A stretch of 64,000 nt of DNA. Origin: Myxococcales bacterium (lineage in GTDB: Bacteria > Myxococcota_A > Polyangia > Haliangiales > Haliangiaceae). The notes beneath the pieces were generated by a model. The model saw only the letters and a program-made list of their open reading frames with translations, made no database searches and was not told the DNA's origin. Of this stretch, positions 15,367 to 23,900 are shown piece by piece. The first letter of the stretch is position 1. Every line of letters begins with the position of its first letter. Position numbers and translations under genes: made by a program. The stretch is from positions 56,355 through 120,354 of the forward strand of contig JAQBQE010000026.1 of the NCBI GenBank assembly GCA_028287135.1, written 5' to 3'.

Positions 15367-18260
15367 AAGGTCCCCGTCAGCAAGAACCAGGTCTGCCCGA
15401 TACCGGTGGCCGTCAGCCCACGCGCGTAGCCGAATTCGAACGTACCGGGCACGAAGTAGCCGAAGAACGCGTCGACCCGCAGGGCGGCGCCGACGGCCAT
15501 GCGCAGGTGGTTGTTCGGGTCGAACTCGGTGTCGAACGCGGTGCCGAGATCGGTCAACAGACCGAGATGCGCGCGCCGGAAGTAGACCGGCAGCGACGAG
15601 AGGCCGCGCTCGATCGAGAACAGCTCCTGGCGGTACTCGAGGTTCATCAGATGGAACTGGTTACCGACGACGGTGCGCGCTGGGTACCCGCGGAGATACC
15701 CCGTGACGCCGGCGCGCGTGCTGTTGACGACCGCCATCGCGACATCCTGCGGCGGGATCCCGCCGAGCCCGAACGCACCGGTGCGGACCAGATCGCCGGC
15801 GCGCAGCGAGCCGCCGAGGCGGATCGCGAGCGTCGGGGACCTGCCCCACAGCTTGCGGAACAGGTTCGTCGAGTAGCTCACCGTCACGTTGCGGTAGGTC
15901 GCGCCGAGGGCGGGATGATCGAAGCGCAGCGCGATCGCGGCGTCGAACCCGGTCTGCGGACCGACGCCGTAGATCGTGCTGCGTGTCGTCGAGAAGCCGA
16001 GTCGCGTGCCGACCCCGGACTGCACGTAGTCCGTGGGAGGCGCGACCGGGACGCGCTGGTTCGGATCGAGGGTCAGCATCGGCTCGCCGACGAGCCGGAA
16101 CCAATCGATGTCGTAGTCGAACGACAGCGTCCAGCTCGCCCGCGGGCGTGACTCGAACGGGATGCTCGATGAGATCGTCGCGCTCCAGTCCTCCTCGCGG
16201 AAGGTCTTGTTGACGCCATCGACGCGATAGCCGTTGCGCGTCAAGATCGTGCGCGCGGCAGCGATCCGCAGCGACTGGCGGAAGCCGCCGTAGCCGTAGG
16301 ACGCGCCGATGTTGGTGTCGCCATTGTCGAGGTTCGTGCCGATCGACAGCGAGTAGCCGTGGAGGCCGAACGAGTCCGATCCGCCGGTCTGGAACGACGC
16401 GCTCGGGACCGCTCCGAGCTCGAGCGTGCCCGTCCACGCGAGCGGCGCGAGGCTCTCGATCGCCCGGAACGGACGCGGCGGGGTGATCCGGGCGTCCTCG
16501 TCACGGATCTGGATCGGGTTCGGTCGATCGTCGAGGTAGTCCCGCGCCGGCAGCCAGCTCTCGCGATCGATCTCGAGCTCGAACAGGTCGGTGCCGCCCT
16601 TGGGCACCGCGGCCTCGAACGCCAGGCGCTTGCCGTCCGGCGATGGCGCCGCGTGGAACGCACCACCGAGCACGTTGGTCACCTGCCACAGCGCGCGCTC
16701 CTGGACGTCGTACGCGTAGATGTTCTGGATGCCGGTGCGGTCGCTGTCGAAGTAGATCGTGGTGCCGTCCGCCGACCAGCGCGGCGACATGTCGATCGCG
16801 CGATCGCGCGTGATCTCCTCGACCTTCCGCGTGGCGAGGTCGATCACGAGGATGTCGCGGAACCCGTTGTGCCGCCACGCAGAGAACGCGATCCGTGTGC
16901 CGTCGGGGCTCCACGCCGGCTGATACGCCTGGTCGAAGCGCTGGCCGCGCCAGATCACGGTCCCCGGCGCTTCGGGCACGGCGTCCATCACCTCGAGCAC
17001 GCTCTCCGATTGCTCGTTGCGCGAGTACGCGATGCGCCGGCCATCCGGCGAGACCGCCGGATCGCGCGCGCGGCGCCCGGTGGTCAACCGGAGCGTCGTT
17101 CGCGTCTTCGCATCCCAGCGGAACAGATCCTGGAACGCATAGTCGCGGCGGAACTGGCGGCCCTGCTCGAAGATCACCGAGCCGTCATCGAGCAGATCGT
17201 ACGGACCGAGCCCATCGACCTCCCAGAGGTCGCGCGCCTTGGCCTCGTCGGCACCGACCGGCATCGAGCGGAGCTGCGGCTGCCGAACACCGTCGTACTG
17301 CAGCCAGACCAGCTGCTTGCTGTCGGCCGTGTAGTGCGCGAGGAAGTTGGTCTCCGCCGTCGTCGTCAGCTGCCGCCCGGTGACGAGCCCGCGCCGCTCG
17401 GCGGCCATCTCCTGCATGCCGTAGCGGTCGCGGAGATAGAGCTTCCAGTCGTCGTACAGCTCGGTGAACGGCGTGCCCACGACCTTCGCGATCTGGCGGT
17501 TGATCGCGAACGGCGGCGCGTAGCCGCCCGACGTGTGGCTCATCTCGCGCACCGTGTCATCGCCGAACCGCTCGAACACGTAGCGCAAGAAGTGCGAACC
17601 GTAGACGTAGGCGGCATTGCCGCGCGGGAACTGCCGGGGCGCGCCGCTGACCTGATCGAGCCGGAGATCCTTGTCGGCGTGACGCGCGATCCGGATGAAC
17701 TGATCGAACCGCGTGCCGCGGTTGCGACCACCGGCCGAGCGCTTCGACTCCTCGTAGACCGCGATGCCCTCGATCACCCAGCGCGGCATCACCTGGTTGG
17801 GAGCCCACGTCTTGCCGAAGATCCGGTTGTAGACGTTCGGCAGCCCCGACATCGTGTCGAGGTGGAGGATGTGCGTGTACTCGTGCGCGGTGAGGCCGTA
17901 CAGCCAGTCGTCGTGGTCGTCGAGCTCGGTGAAGCTCGTCGGTGCGGTCGCGTAGAGCTGGATCGCATTGCGCGGCAGCACGCCGGCGAACCCGTTCGCA
18001 CTGTCCGTGTCGTCGACGACGGTGATGATCGTCTTCTGCGCCGGCTTGTGATCGAGCGCGGGGACCAGCGTGCGGTGCGCGGCTTCCGCGACCACGGCGA
18101 TCCGCCGCGCCGTGTCCTCGAGCGGATCGTAGTAATGGATGACGAAGTGATCGGTCTCGAACGTGTGGTGCACGCGGAGCGGATCGCCCGCCGTCGCCGT
18201 GCCCACCGCCGTTCCGAGCACCACCATCACCGCAGCTGCCACTCGGCACGCGGTGATCAC
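15363..18260 (-). CDS. Large peptidase-MA / TolB-type propeller / beta-barrel fusion protein
   Basis: 965 residues. After a signal peptide (cleaved near ATAG), residues about 30-270 form a gluzincin peptidase of the MA type: H126-E-Y-T-H130 with E164 in WVIEGIAVYEES as third ligand. Residues about 300-590 carry PD40/TolB-type propeller repeats (VSPDGRRIAYSRN, WSPDGTRIAFSAW, WSADGTTIYFDSD, PSPDGKRLAFEA). The last 330 residues are beta-rich with aromatic alternation and end in TWFLLTGTL, like a BamA/Omp85-type surface-antigen barrel. It should place a zinc protease with a propeller at the outer membrane. GTG 18260 begins one base after the ptsI stop, so it is cotranscribed with the regulatory PTS genes. 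Confidence 0.75.
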   Translation of the reverse strand: MITACRVAAAVMVVLGTAVGTATAGDPLRVHHTFETDHFVIHYYDPLEDTARRIAVVAEAAHRTLVPALDHKPAQKTIITVVDDTDSANGFAGVLPRNAIQLYATAPTSFTELDDHDDWLYGLTAHEYTHILHLDTMSGLPNVYNRIFGKTWAPNQVMPRWVIEGIAVYEESKRSAGGRNRGTRFDQFIRIARHADKDLRLDQVSGAPRQFPRGNAAYVYGSHFLRYVFERFGDDTVREMSHTSGGYAPPFAINRQIAKVVGTPFTELYDDWKLYLRDRYGMQEMAAERRGLVTGRQLTTTAETNFLAHYTADSKQLVWLQYDGVRQPQLRSMPVGADEAKARDLWEVDGLGPYDLLDDGSVIFEQGRQFRRDYAFQDLFRWDAKTRTTLRLTTGRRARDPAVSPDGRRIAYSRNEQSESVLEVMDAVPEAPGTVIWRGQRFDQAYQPAWSPDGTRIAFSAWRHNGFRDILVIDLATRKVEEITRDRAIDMSPRWSADGTTIYFDSDRTGIQNIYAYDVQERALWQVTNVLGGAFHAAPSPDGKRLAFEAAVPKGGTDLFELEIDRESWLPARDYLDDRPNPIQIRDEDARITPPRPFRAIESLAPLAWTGTLELGAVPSASFQTGGSDSFGLHGYSLSIGTNLDNGDTNIGASYGYGGFRQSLRIAAARTILTRNGYRVDGVNKTFREEDWSATISSSIPFESRPRASWTLSFDYDIDWFRLVGEPMLTLDPNQRVPVAPPTDYVQSGVGTRLGFSTTRSTIYGVGPQTGFDAAIALRFDHPALGATYRNVTVSYSTNLFRKLWGRSPTLAIRLGGSLRAGDLVRTGAFGLGGIPPQDVAMAVVNSTRAGVTGYLRGYPARTVVGNQFHLMNLEYRQELFSIERGLSSLPVYFRRAHLGLLTDLGTAFDTEFDPNNHLRMAVGAALRVDAFFGYFVPGTFEFGYARGLTATGIGQTWFLLTGTL

Positions 18261-18261
18261 G

Positions 18262-20034
18262 TCAAGCCCGCCCCTTGCGCTGTCCTGGGAGACCGAACAC
18301 GTAATCGCTGACCATCGCGCGGACCTCGGCAGCGGTCGGCAGCTTCTTGACCTTGACCATCAGGTGCTCGGCTTCGCCGACGCTCATCGCGCGGATCGTC
18401 GCCTTGACCTCGGGGACGGAGACCGCGCTCATCGACAGCTCGCGGATGCCGAGCCCGAGCAGCACGGGCGCGATCGTCGGCTCGCCGGCCATCTCACCGC
18501 ACACCGTCACCGGGATCCCCGCATCCTTGGCCGCGGCCGCGACCATGCTGATCAGGCGCATCAGCGACGGATGGAGTGGCTCGTAGAGGTACGAGACGTA
18601 CTCGTTCACGCGATCGACGGCCATCGTGTACTGGATCAGGTCGTTCGTCCCGATCGAGAAGAAGTCACACTCCTGCGCGAGCAGATCGGAGGTCAGCGCG
18701 GCCGACGGCATCTCGATCATGATCCCGAGCTTCACCTGCTCGTCGAACGCGATGCCTTCGGCGGTCAGCTCGGTCTTGACCTCGTCGACGACGAGCTTGG
18801 CCGCACGGAGCTCGGCGATGCCGGAGATCATCGGGAACATGATCTTGAGCGGCCCCGATGCGGACGCGCGGAGCAGGCCGCGCAGCTGCGTCTTGAACAA
18901 CCCACGTCCGAGCTCGGCGAGGCACAGCCGGATCGAGCGCAACCCGAGCGCGGGATTCGCTTCCTGCAGATCCGCTGCCTCGAGGAACGGCGCGAGCTTG
19001 TCGGCGCCGAGATCGAACGTGCGGATCGTGGCGGGCAACCCACCGAGCCGCTCGATCACCTCGACGGCGGTCTGGTAGTGCTTCTCCTCGTCGGGCAGCT
19101 CGGTGTGCCCCATGAACAGGTACTCGGTGCGGAACAGGCCGACGCCCATCGCGCCGTAGTCGAGCGCGTCGTCGAGCTCGTCGGGCCCGTCGATGTTCGC
19201 GAACAGCTGGATGTCGACCTCGTCGCGCGTGCGCGCCGGGAGGTCGCGCATCGAGTGAAGCACCGCGCCGGCGGCGACCTGACGCCGCTGCTCCTCGCGG
19301 AACTCGGAGACCGTGGCGGCCGCCGGGTTGACGATCACGATGCCGGCCGCGCCGTCGATCAGCACGAGGTCATCGGTCTCGACCAGCTCGGTGATGTTCT
19401 CGAGCCCGACGACCGCCGGGATCTCGTGCGCGCGCGCGATGATCGCGGTGTGCGAGGTCTTGCCGCCCGCGTCGGTGATCAGCCCCGACACGGCCGCCTT
19501 GTGCAGCTGCGCGGTGTCGGCCGGCGACAGGTCGTACGCCACGACGATCGCGTCGGGTGGCGGCTGCAGCGGTCCGGTGTCGCGGCCGAGCAGGTTGCGC
19601 AGCACGCGCTCGAACACGAACTCGACGTCACTGCGCCGCTCGCGCAGGTACTCGTCCTCGATCTGATCGAACACGCCCGCGATGTCATCGACGGCGCGCC
19701 GGAGCCCCCACTCCGCGTTGATCAGCTCCTCGCGGATGTACCCGACCGCCGCACCGACGAGGTGCTCGTCGTGGAGCATCATCTGGTGCGCCGTGATGAT
19801 GTGGTAGTCGCTCTCGTTCTCCGAGGCGAGCTTCTCCTTGATCTTGGCGAGCTGCTTGTCGGAGGCCGCGATCGCCTTGTAGAGCCGCGCGACCTCGGTA
19901 TCGACGTCGTCGGCCTCGATGTGGTGGCGCGGTGCGTGGAGCGTGTCCCGACCGATCAGGAACGCGCGCCCGAAGGCAATCCCGGCGGAGACGCCGAGTC
20001 CTTGCTTGCGCAGCTCCGGTCGGTGCTCGCTCAT
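18262..20034 (-). CDS. ptsI: Phosphoenolpyruvate-protein phosphotransferase (enzyme I)
   Basis: 590 residues, standard EI length without the GAF domain of PtsP. EI autophosphorylates on histidine with PEP and passes the phosphate to HPr in the cytoplasm. The active-site motif GGKTSHTAIIARAHEIPAVVG holds the phospho-His (about 195). The PEP-binding TIM barrel shows GVGLFRTEYLFMG, MFPMISG, and near the end CGEMAGEP with the catalytic Cys. ATG 20034 lies 7 nt after the ptsH stop. No sugar permease (EIIBC) lies in the window; partners are HPr, PtsN and HprK nearby, so a regulatory role is inferred. Confidence 0.95.
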   Translation of the reverse strand: MSEHRPELRKQGLGVSAGIAFGRAFLIGRDTLHAPRHHIEADDVDTEVARLYKAIAASDKQLAKIKEKLASENESDYHIITAHQMMLHDEHLVGAAVGYIREELINAEWGLRRAVDDIAGVFDQIEDEYLRERRSDVEFVFERVLRNLLGRDTGPLQPPPDAIVVAYDLSPADTAQLHKAAVSGLITDAGGKTSHTAIIARAHEIPAVVGLENITELVETDDLVLIDGAAGIVIVNPAAATVSEFREEQRRQVAAGAVLHSMRDLPARTRDEVDIQLFANIDGPDELDDALDYGAMGVGLFRTEYLFMGHTELPDEEKHYQTAVEVIERLGGLPATIRTFDLGADKLAPFLEAADLQEANPALGLRSIRLCLAELGRGLFKTQLRGLLRASASGPLKIMFPMISGIAELRAAKLVVDEVKTELTAEGIAFDEQVKLGIMIEMPSAALTSDLLAQECDFFSIGTNDLIQYTMAVDRVNEYVSYLYEPLHPSLMRLISMVAAAAKDAGIPVTVCGEMAGEPTIAPVLLGLGIRELSMSAVSVPEVKATIRAMSVGEAEHLMVKVKKLPTAAEVRAMVSDYVFGLPGQRKGRA

Positions 20035-20041
20035 CCGCCCC

Positions 20042-20326
20042 CTACTTTCCCTCGCCGAACTTGTCGTCGATCAGCGCGGCGATCGCGGTGACGGCGTCGG
20101 CCGCACGCTCGCCCTTCGCCTTGACCGTGACCATCGTGCCCTTCGACGCCACCAGCATGAGCACGCCCATGATGCTCTTGCCATTGACCTCGTTGCCGTC
20201 CTTCGTCACCGTGATCTCGCACGGGAACTTCGATGCCGTCTGGACGAGCTTGGTCGCGGCACGCGCGTGCAAGCCGAGCTCGTTCTGGATCATCAACGTC
20301 TTTTCCACCCGGTCCTCTGCCCCCAT
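20042..20326 (-). CDS. ptsH: Phosphocarrier protein HPr
   Basis: 94 residues. The phosphoryl-accepting His20 lies in NELGLHARAATKLV, and the regulatory serine site is S51 in NGKSIMGVL. Having both sites fits the neighbouring ptsI (His phosphorylation) and hprK (Ser phosphorylation). ATG 20326 overlaps the TAA of rapZ by one base (TAATG), so translation is coupled. An 8-residue extension (MGAEDRVE) precedes the usual start. Confidence 0.95.
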   Translation of the reverse strand: MGAEDRVEKTLMIQNELGLHARAATKLVQTASKFPCEITVTKDGNEVNGKSIMGVLMLVASKGTMVTVKAKGERAADAVTAIAALIDDKFGEGK

Positions 20327-21162
20327 TAGAGCCCCCGTTCGACGTCGCGGTGACGAACCAGGATGTCCCATTCGCCGCCAAGCCTTCGCCGCAGCTCCTC
20401 GACGATCGTCACCGAGCGGTGACGGCCCCCCGTACAGCCGACACAGATGGTGACGTACAGCTTCCCCTCCTTCTGGAAGTGCGGCAGCGTGAATCGCAGC
20501 AGCCCTTCCACCTGGCGTGTGAGCTCGAGCCCATCGGGACCGAGAACGAACTTGGCGACCTCCGGATCGCGGCCATCGAGGTGCGTCAGCGATGGCTCGA
20601 AGTACGGATTCTGCAGGAACCGGACGTCGAACACGAGGTTGAACTCCAGCGGCAGGCCGTGCTTGAACCCGAACGACACCAGCGTGACCGCGAGCTTCCC
20701 GGTCCCGCCGTAGCGGTCCTGGATGATCGACTTCAGCTGATGCATGTTGAGGTTCGACGTATCGACGATCGCCGCACCGGACCGCATGTCCGCCATCAGC
20801 TCGCGATCGCGGCGCACGCCGTCGACCAGATCGTCGCCCGACAGCGGGTGGCGACGACGGGTCTCCGAGAACCGGCGGAGCAGCACCTCGTCGCTCGCGT
20901 CGAGGAACATCACCTCGAGGCGATGACCCGATCCGCGGAGCTTGGCGAGCTGTGCGTGCCAGTGGCCGAGGTTCCGGCGTTGACGTGAATCGATCGCGAG
21001 GGCGAGCTTGTCGCGATCGCCTTCGTGCGCGAGGTGCTCGACCAGCTGCCCGACGAGCGGGACCGGGATGTTGTCGACGCAGGTGAACTCGATGTCCTCG
21101 AGGGCGCGAAGCGCCGTGCTCTTGCCGGCGCCCGACAGCCCGGTGACGATCACGATCTGCAT
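20326..21162 (-). CDS. rapZ: RNase adapter / nucleotide-binding protein RapZ (YvcJ family)
   Basis: 278 residues. Walker A GLSGAGKST (8-16), the conserved VDNIPVPL, SRQRRNL and FLDASDEVLLRRFSETRRRHPL, and the C-terminal VTICVGCTGGRHRSV typical of the family. In enterobacteria RapZ binds GlmZ sRNA and controls glucosamine-6-phosphate synthase; in other lineages it is an NTPase of less clear role. Its place between hprK and ptsH is a widely conserved arrangement. ATG 21162 lies 3 nt after the hprK stop. Confidence 0.95.
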   Translation of the reverse strand: MQIVIVTGLSGAGKSTALRALEDIEFTCVDNIPVPLVGQLVEHLAHEGDRDKLALAIDSRQRRNLGHWHAQLAKLRGSGHRLEVMFLDASDEVLLRRFSETRRRHPLSGDDLVDGVRRDRELMADMRSGAAIVDTSNLNMHQLKSIIQDRYGGTGKLAVTLVSFGFKHGLPLEFNLVFDVRFLQNPYFEPSLTHLDGRDPEVAKFVLGPDGLELTRQVEGLLRFTLPHFQKEGKLYVTICVGCTGGRHRSVTIVEELRRRLGGEWDILVRHRDVERGL

Positions 21163-21165
21163 CCG

Positions 21166-22131
<966 letters not shown>

Positions 22132-22593
22132 TCAGTACTTGGCGTCCTCGTCGGCCACCACGGTGTACATCGCGTCGACGTCGGGCGCGGCGAGCAGGCG
22201 GCGGCGGAACTCGGGATCTTTGAACACGCGGCTGATCCGCGCGAGTGCCTTCAGGTGCGCACCGGTCGACGACTCCGGCGCCACGAGCACGAAGAACAGA
22301 TAGGTCGGCTGGCCGTCCATCGAGTCGAAGTCGACGCCCGCCGGTGCACGACCGAGGCAGGCGACGATCTCGCCGACGGACCCGAGCTTGCCGTGCGGGA
22401 TGGCGACGCCTTCACCGATCGCGGTGGATGCGAGTTGCTCGCGTTCGATCAACACGCGCGCGAGGGTCGCGCGGTCAATACGCGGATGCCTGCCCGCCAT
22501 GTAGGTCGCGAGCTCTTCGAGAATGCCGCGCTTCTCGGTCGCCTGCAGCGCGGGTACGACCATGTCGCGCTTGATGAGGTCGACGATCTTCAT
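22132..22593 (-). CDS. ptsN: PTS IIA(Ntr)-type phosphocarrier
   Basis: 153 residues. EIIA of the fructose/nitrogen type; the phospho-acceptor His67 lies in VAIPHGKL, and the tail has TGAHLKALARISRVF. In proteobacteria PtsN is an output of the nitrogen PTS, controlling K+ transport and stress responses rather than sugar import. Next to rpoN-hpf it occupies the classical position. ATG 22593 has no clear SD. Instead, an inverted repeat (22594-22602 with 22673-22681) ends exactly at the start codon. Confidence 0.92.
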   Translation of the reverse strand: MKIVDLIKRDMVVPALQATEKRGILEELATYMAGRHPRIDRATLARVLIEREQLASTAIGEGVAIPHGKLGSVGEIVACLGRAPAGVDFDSMDGQPTYLFFVLVAPESSTGAHLKALARISRVFKDPEFRRRLLAAPDVDAMYTVVADEDAKY

Positions 22594-22681
22594 CTAGCCG
22601 CGAATCAAGGTACCACTTCCGGTGGCTGCCGGCGCAACGCGCACCGGGGGAAACTGCCTGACGGGCGTCTCCCGCGGCTAG
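22594..22681 (-). promoter_or_regulatory. 9-bp inverted repeat in the hpf-ptsN leader, ending at the ptsN start
   Basis: CTAGCCGCG at 22594-22602 and CGCGGCTAG at 22673-22681 can pair to close a 70-nt loop. The proximal arm touches the ptsN ATG and there is no SD. It could gate translation or be part of a leader RNA. The rest of this 113-nt gap shows nothing else clear. Confidence 0.35.
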
Positions 22682-22706
22682 CGTGCGCGCGTGCCTCTAC
22701 GGTCGG

Positions 22707-23321
22707 CTACGCGGGGCCCGCGGGCGTCTCGATCAGGCCATACGCCCCGTCGGGGCGCTTGTACACGACGGCCACCCGACCGTCGGTGTCGTGACGGAAC
22801 ACGAGGAACGGCTCATGCTGGAGGTTGAGCTGGACGATCGCGTCGGCGACCGACAGCGGCTGCGCATGGAACTTCTCGGTCTTCACGACCTTGAACTCCG
22901 GCGACATCGTGCGGGCGTGGTCCTCCGCGGCGGCCGGGACGGCGCCCGCCGCCTCGCCGTCCTTGTCGCCGAACGCCTCGGAGACGATCGAGTGAGACCA
23001 CGGTAGCGCGTGCACGTTGTGCGGCCGCGCCTTCATGCCCTCGAGCTTGCCCTTGTACTTGCGAACCTGGCGCTCGATCTTGGCGATGCAGAGATCGATC
23101 GAGCTGTACATGTTCTCGGTCGTCTCGTGCCCCGCTACCGCGAGGCCGTTGTGCAGCTGGAAGGTGACGTCGATGCGATGGTTGTGACGCTCGGTGCTGA
23201 GCACGACGTGACAGCTGATCGGATCCGGCAGGTATTTGCGAACTCTCTCCATCCGCTCGCGTGCATAGGACTTCAGAGCTTCGGTCGGTTCCATGTGACG
23301 GAACGTCACCGCGAATTGCAT
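22707..23321 (-). CDS. hpf: Ribosome hibernation promoting factor, long form
   Basis: 204 residues. The N-terminal 100 residues are the HPF/YfiA domain that binds the 30S decoding region (MQFAVTFRHMEPTEALKSYARERMERV..., basic segment KIERQVRKYKGKL). After a linker, the last 60 residues (FKVVKTEKFHAQPLSVADAIVQLNLQHEPFLVFRH) form the dimerisation domain of long HPF, which pairs two 70S ribosomes into 100S particles. ATG 23321 has a strong GGAGG 8 nt upstream. It sits between rpoN and ptsN as in many proteobacteria. Confidence 0.95.
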   Translation of the reverse strand: MQFAVTFRHMEPTEALKSYARERMERVRKYLPDPISCHVVLSTERHNHRIDVTFQLHNGLAVAGHETTENMYSSIDLCIAKIERQVRKYKGKLEGMKARPHNVHALPWSHSIVSEAFGDKDGEAAGAVPAAAEDHARTMSPEFKVVKTEKFHAQPLSVADAIVQLNLQHEPFLVFRHDTDGRVAVVYKRPDGAYGLIETPAGPA

Positions 23322-23372
23322 CGAGTGCCCTCCAGGAATGGTTCGGGATCGATCCTACGCCTGATCTCCTCG

Positions 23373-23391
23373 GAGGATCGACTAGATCCTC
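23373..23391. other. 7-bp hairpin upstream of hpf
   Basis: GAGGATC and GATCCTC flank a 5-nt loop in the 104-nt gap between the four-helix-bundle gene and hpf. No U-tract follows on either strand. It could be an RNA stability element or a weak terminator. Confidence 0.3.
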
Positions 23392-23425
23392 GACGAGAAT
23401 TTCGCGCGTGTCGCGAAGTGTACAC

Positions 23426-23818
23426 CTAGCCCGCAGCGAGGTGTGCGAGCTGGGCGACGAGCGTCAGGATCAGCGCGCGCGCAGGTGCGATCAGCTCGGG
23501 CTCGCCGGGCCGGGCGCCGCGCCGGCGCGACAGGATGTCGAGCACGGCCGCGCAGTCGGTCGCGGCGCGCCGGGCGACCCGGTACTGGCTCCGGCGCTCG
23601 GACTTGCTCGTCTCACCTGCAGCCTGGGCGATCCGAAGAGCGACGACGGTCGCGCTCTTGTCGAGCAGATCCTTGTGATGGAACCGCGCCTCCGTACCCT
23701 CGACGATCCGATCGACGAGCTCGGTCAGCTCGAGCGCCTGCTCGTACACGCCCGCGCGCTGATTGGCGTGCGGGTTGTCGGCGCGGAAGGTCACCGCGAA
23801 CGGATGCGAATCGCCCAT
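23426..23818 (-). CDS. Four helix bundle protein (23S rRNA-intervening-sequence protein family)
   Basis: 130 residues, nearly all helical. The pattern YEQALELTELVDRIVE, then LLDKSATVVALRIAQAAGETSKSERRSQYRVARRAATDCAAVL matches the small S23/four-helix-bundle family first seen in rRNA intervening sequences and later as free-standing genes and in retroelement-linked loci. Function is unknown; many are thought to bind nucleic acids or act as partners. It interrupts the otherwise classical rpoN-hpf neighbourhood. A second, partial member lies at the right end of the window. ATG 23818 has no good SD. Confidence 0.65.
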   Translation of the reverse strand: MGDSHPFAVTFRADNPHANQRAGVYEQALELTELVDRIVEGTEARFHHKDLLDKSATVVALRIAQAAGETSKSERRSQYRVARRAATDCAAVLDILSRRRGARPGEPELIAPARALILTLVAQLAHLAAG

Positions 23819-23900
23819 CGTCCAGCGATAGCACCTCGCAGGGCTGACATTTGCCCCGGCTGCCCCACCCTCGCCCCAGCGTTACCCGGGGCGGCGCGGT

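Noticed and set aside
16359..18311. 650-codon plus-strand open frame opposite the peptidase/propeller gene
   Set aside because: Shadow of a gene whose HEYTH and propeller motifs are clear on the minus strand.
23311..23335. GGGCAC...TGCAA before hpf as a sigma-54 promoter
   Set aside because: The GG-GC offset is 10 bp instead of the required 12.
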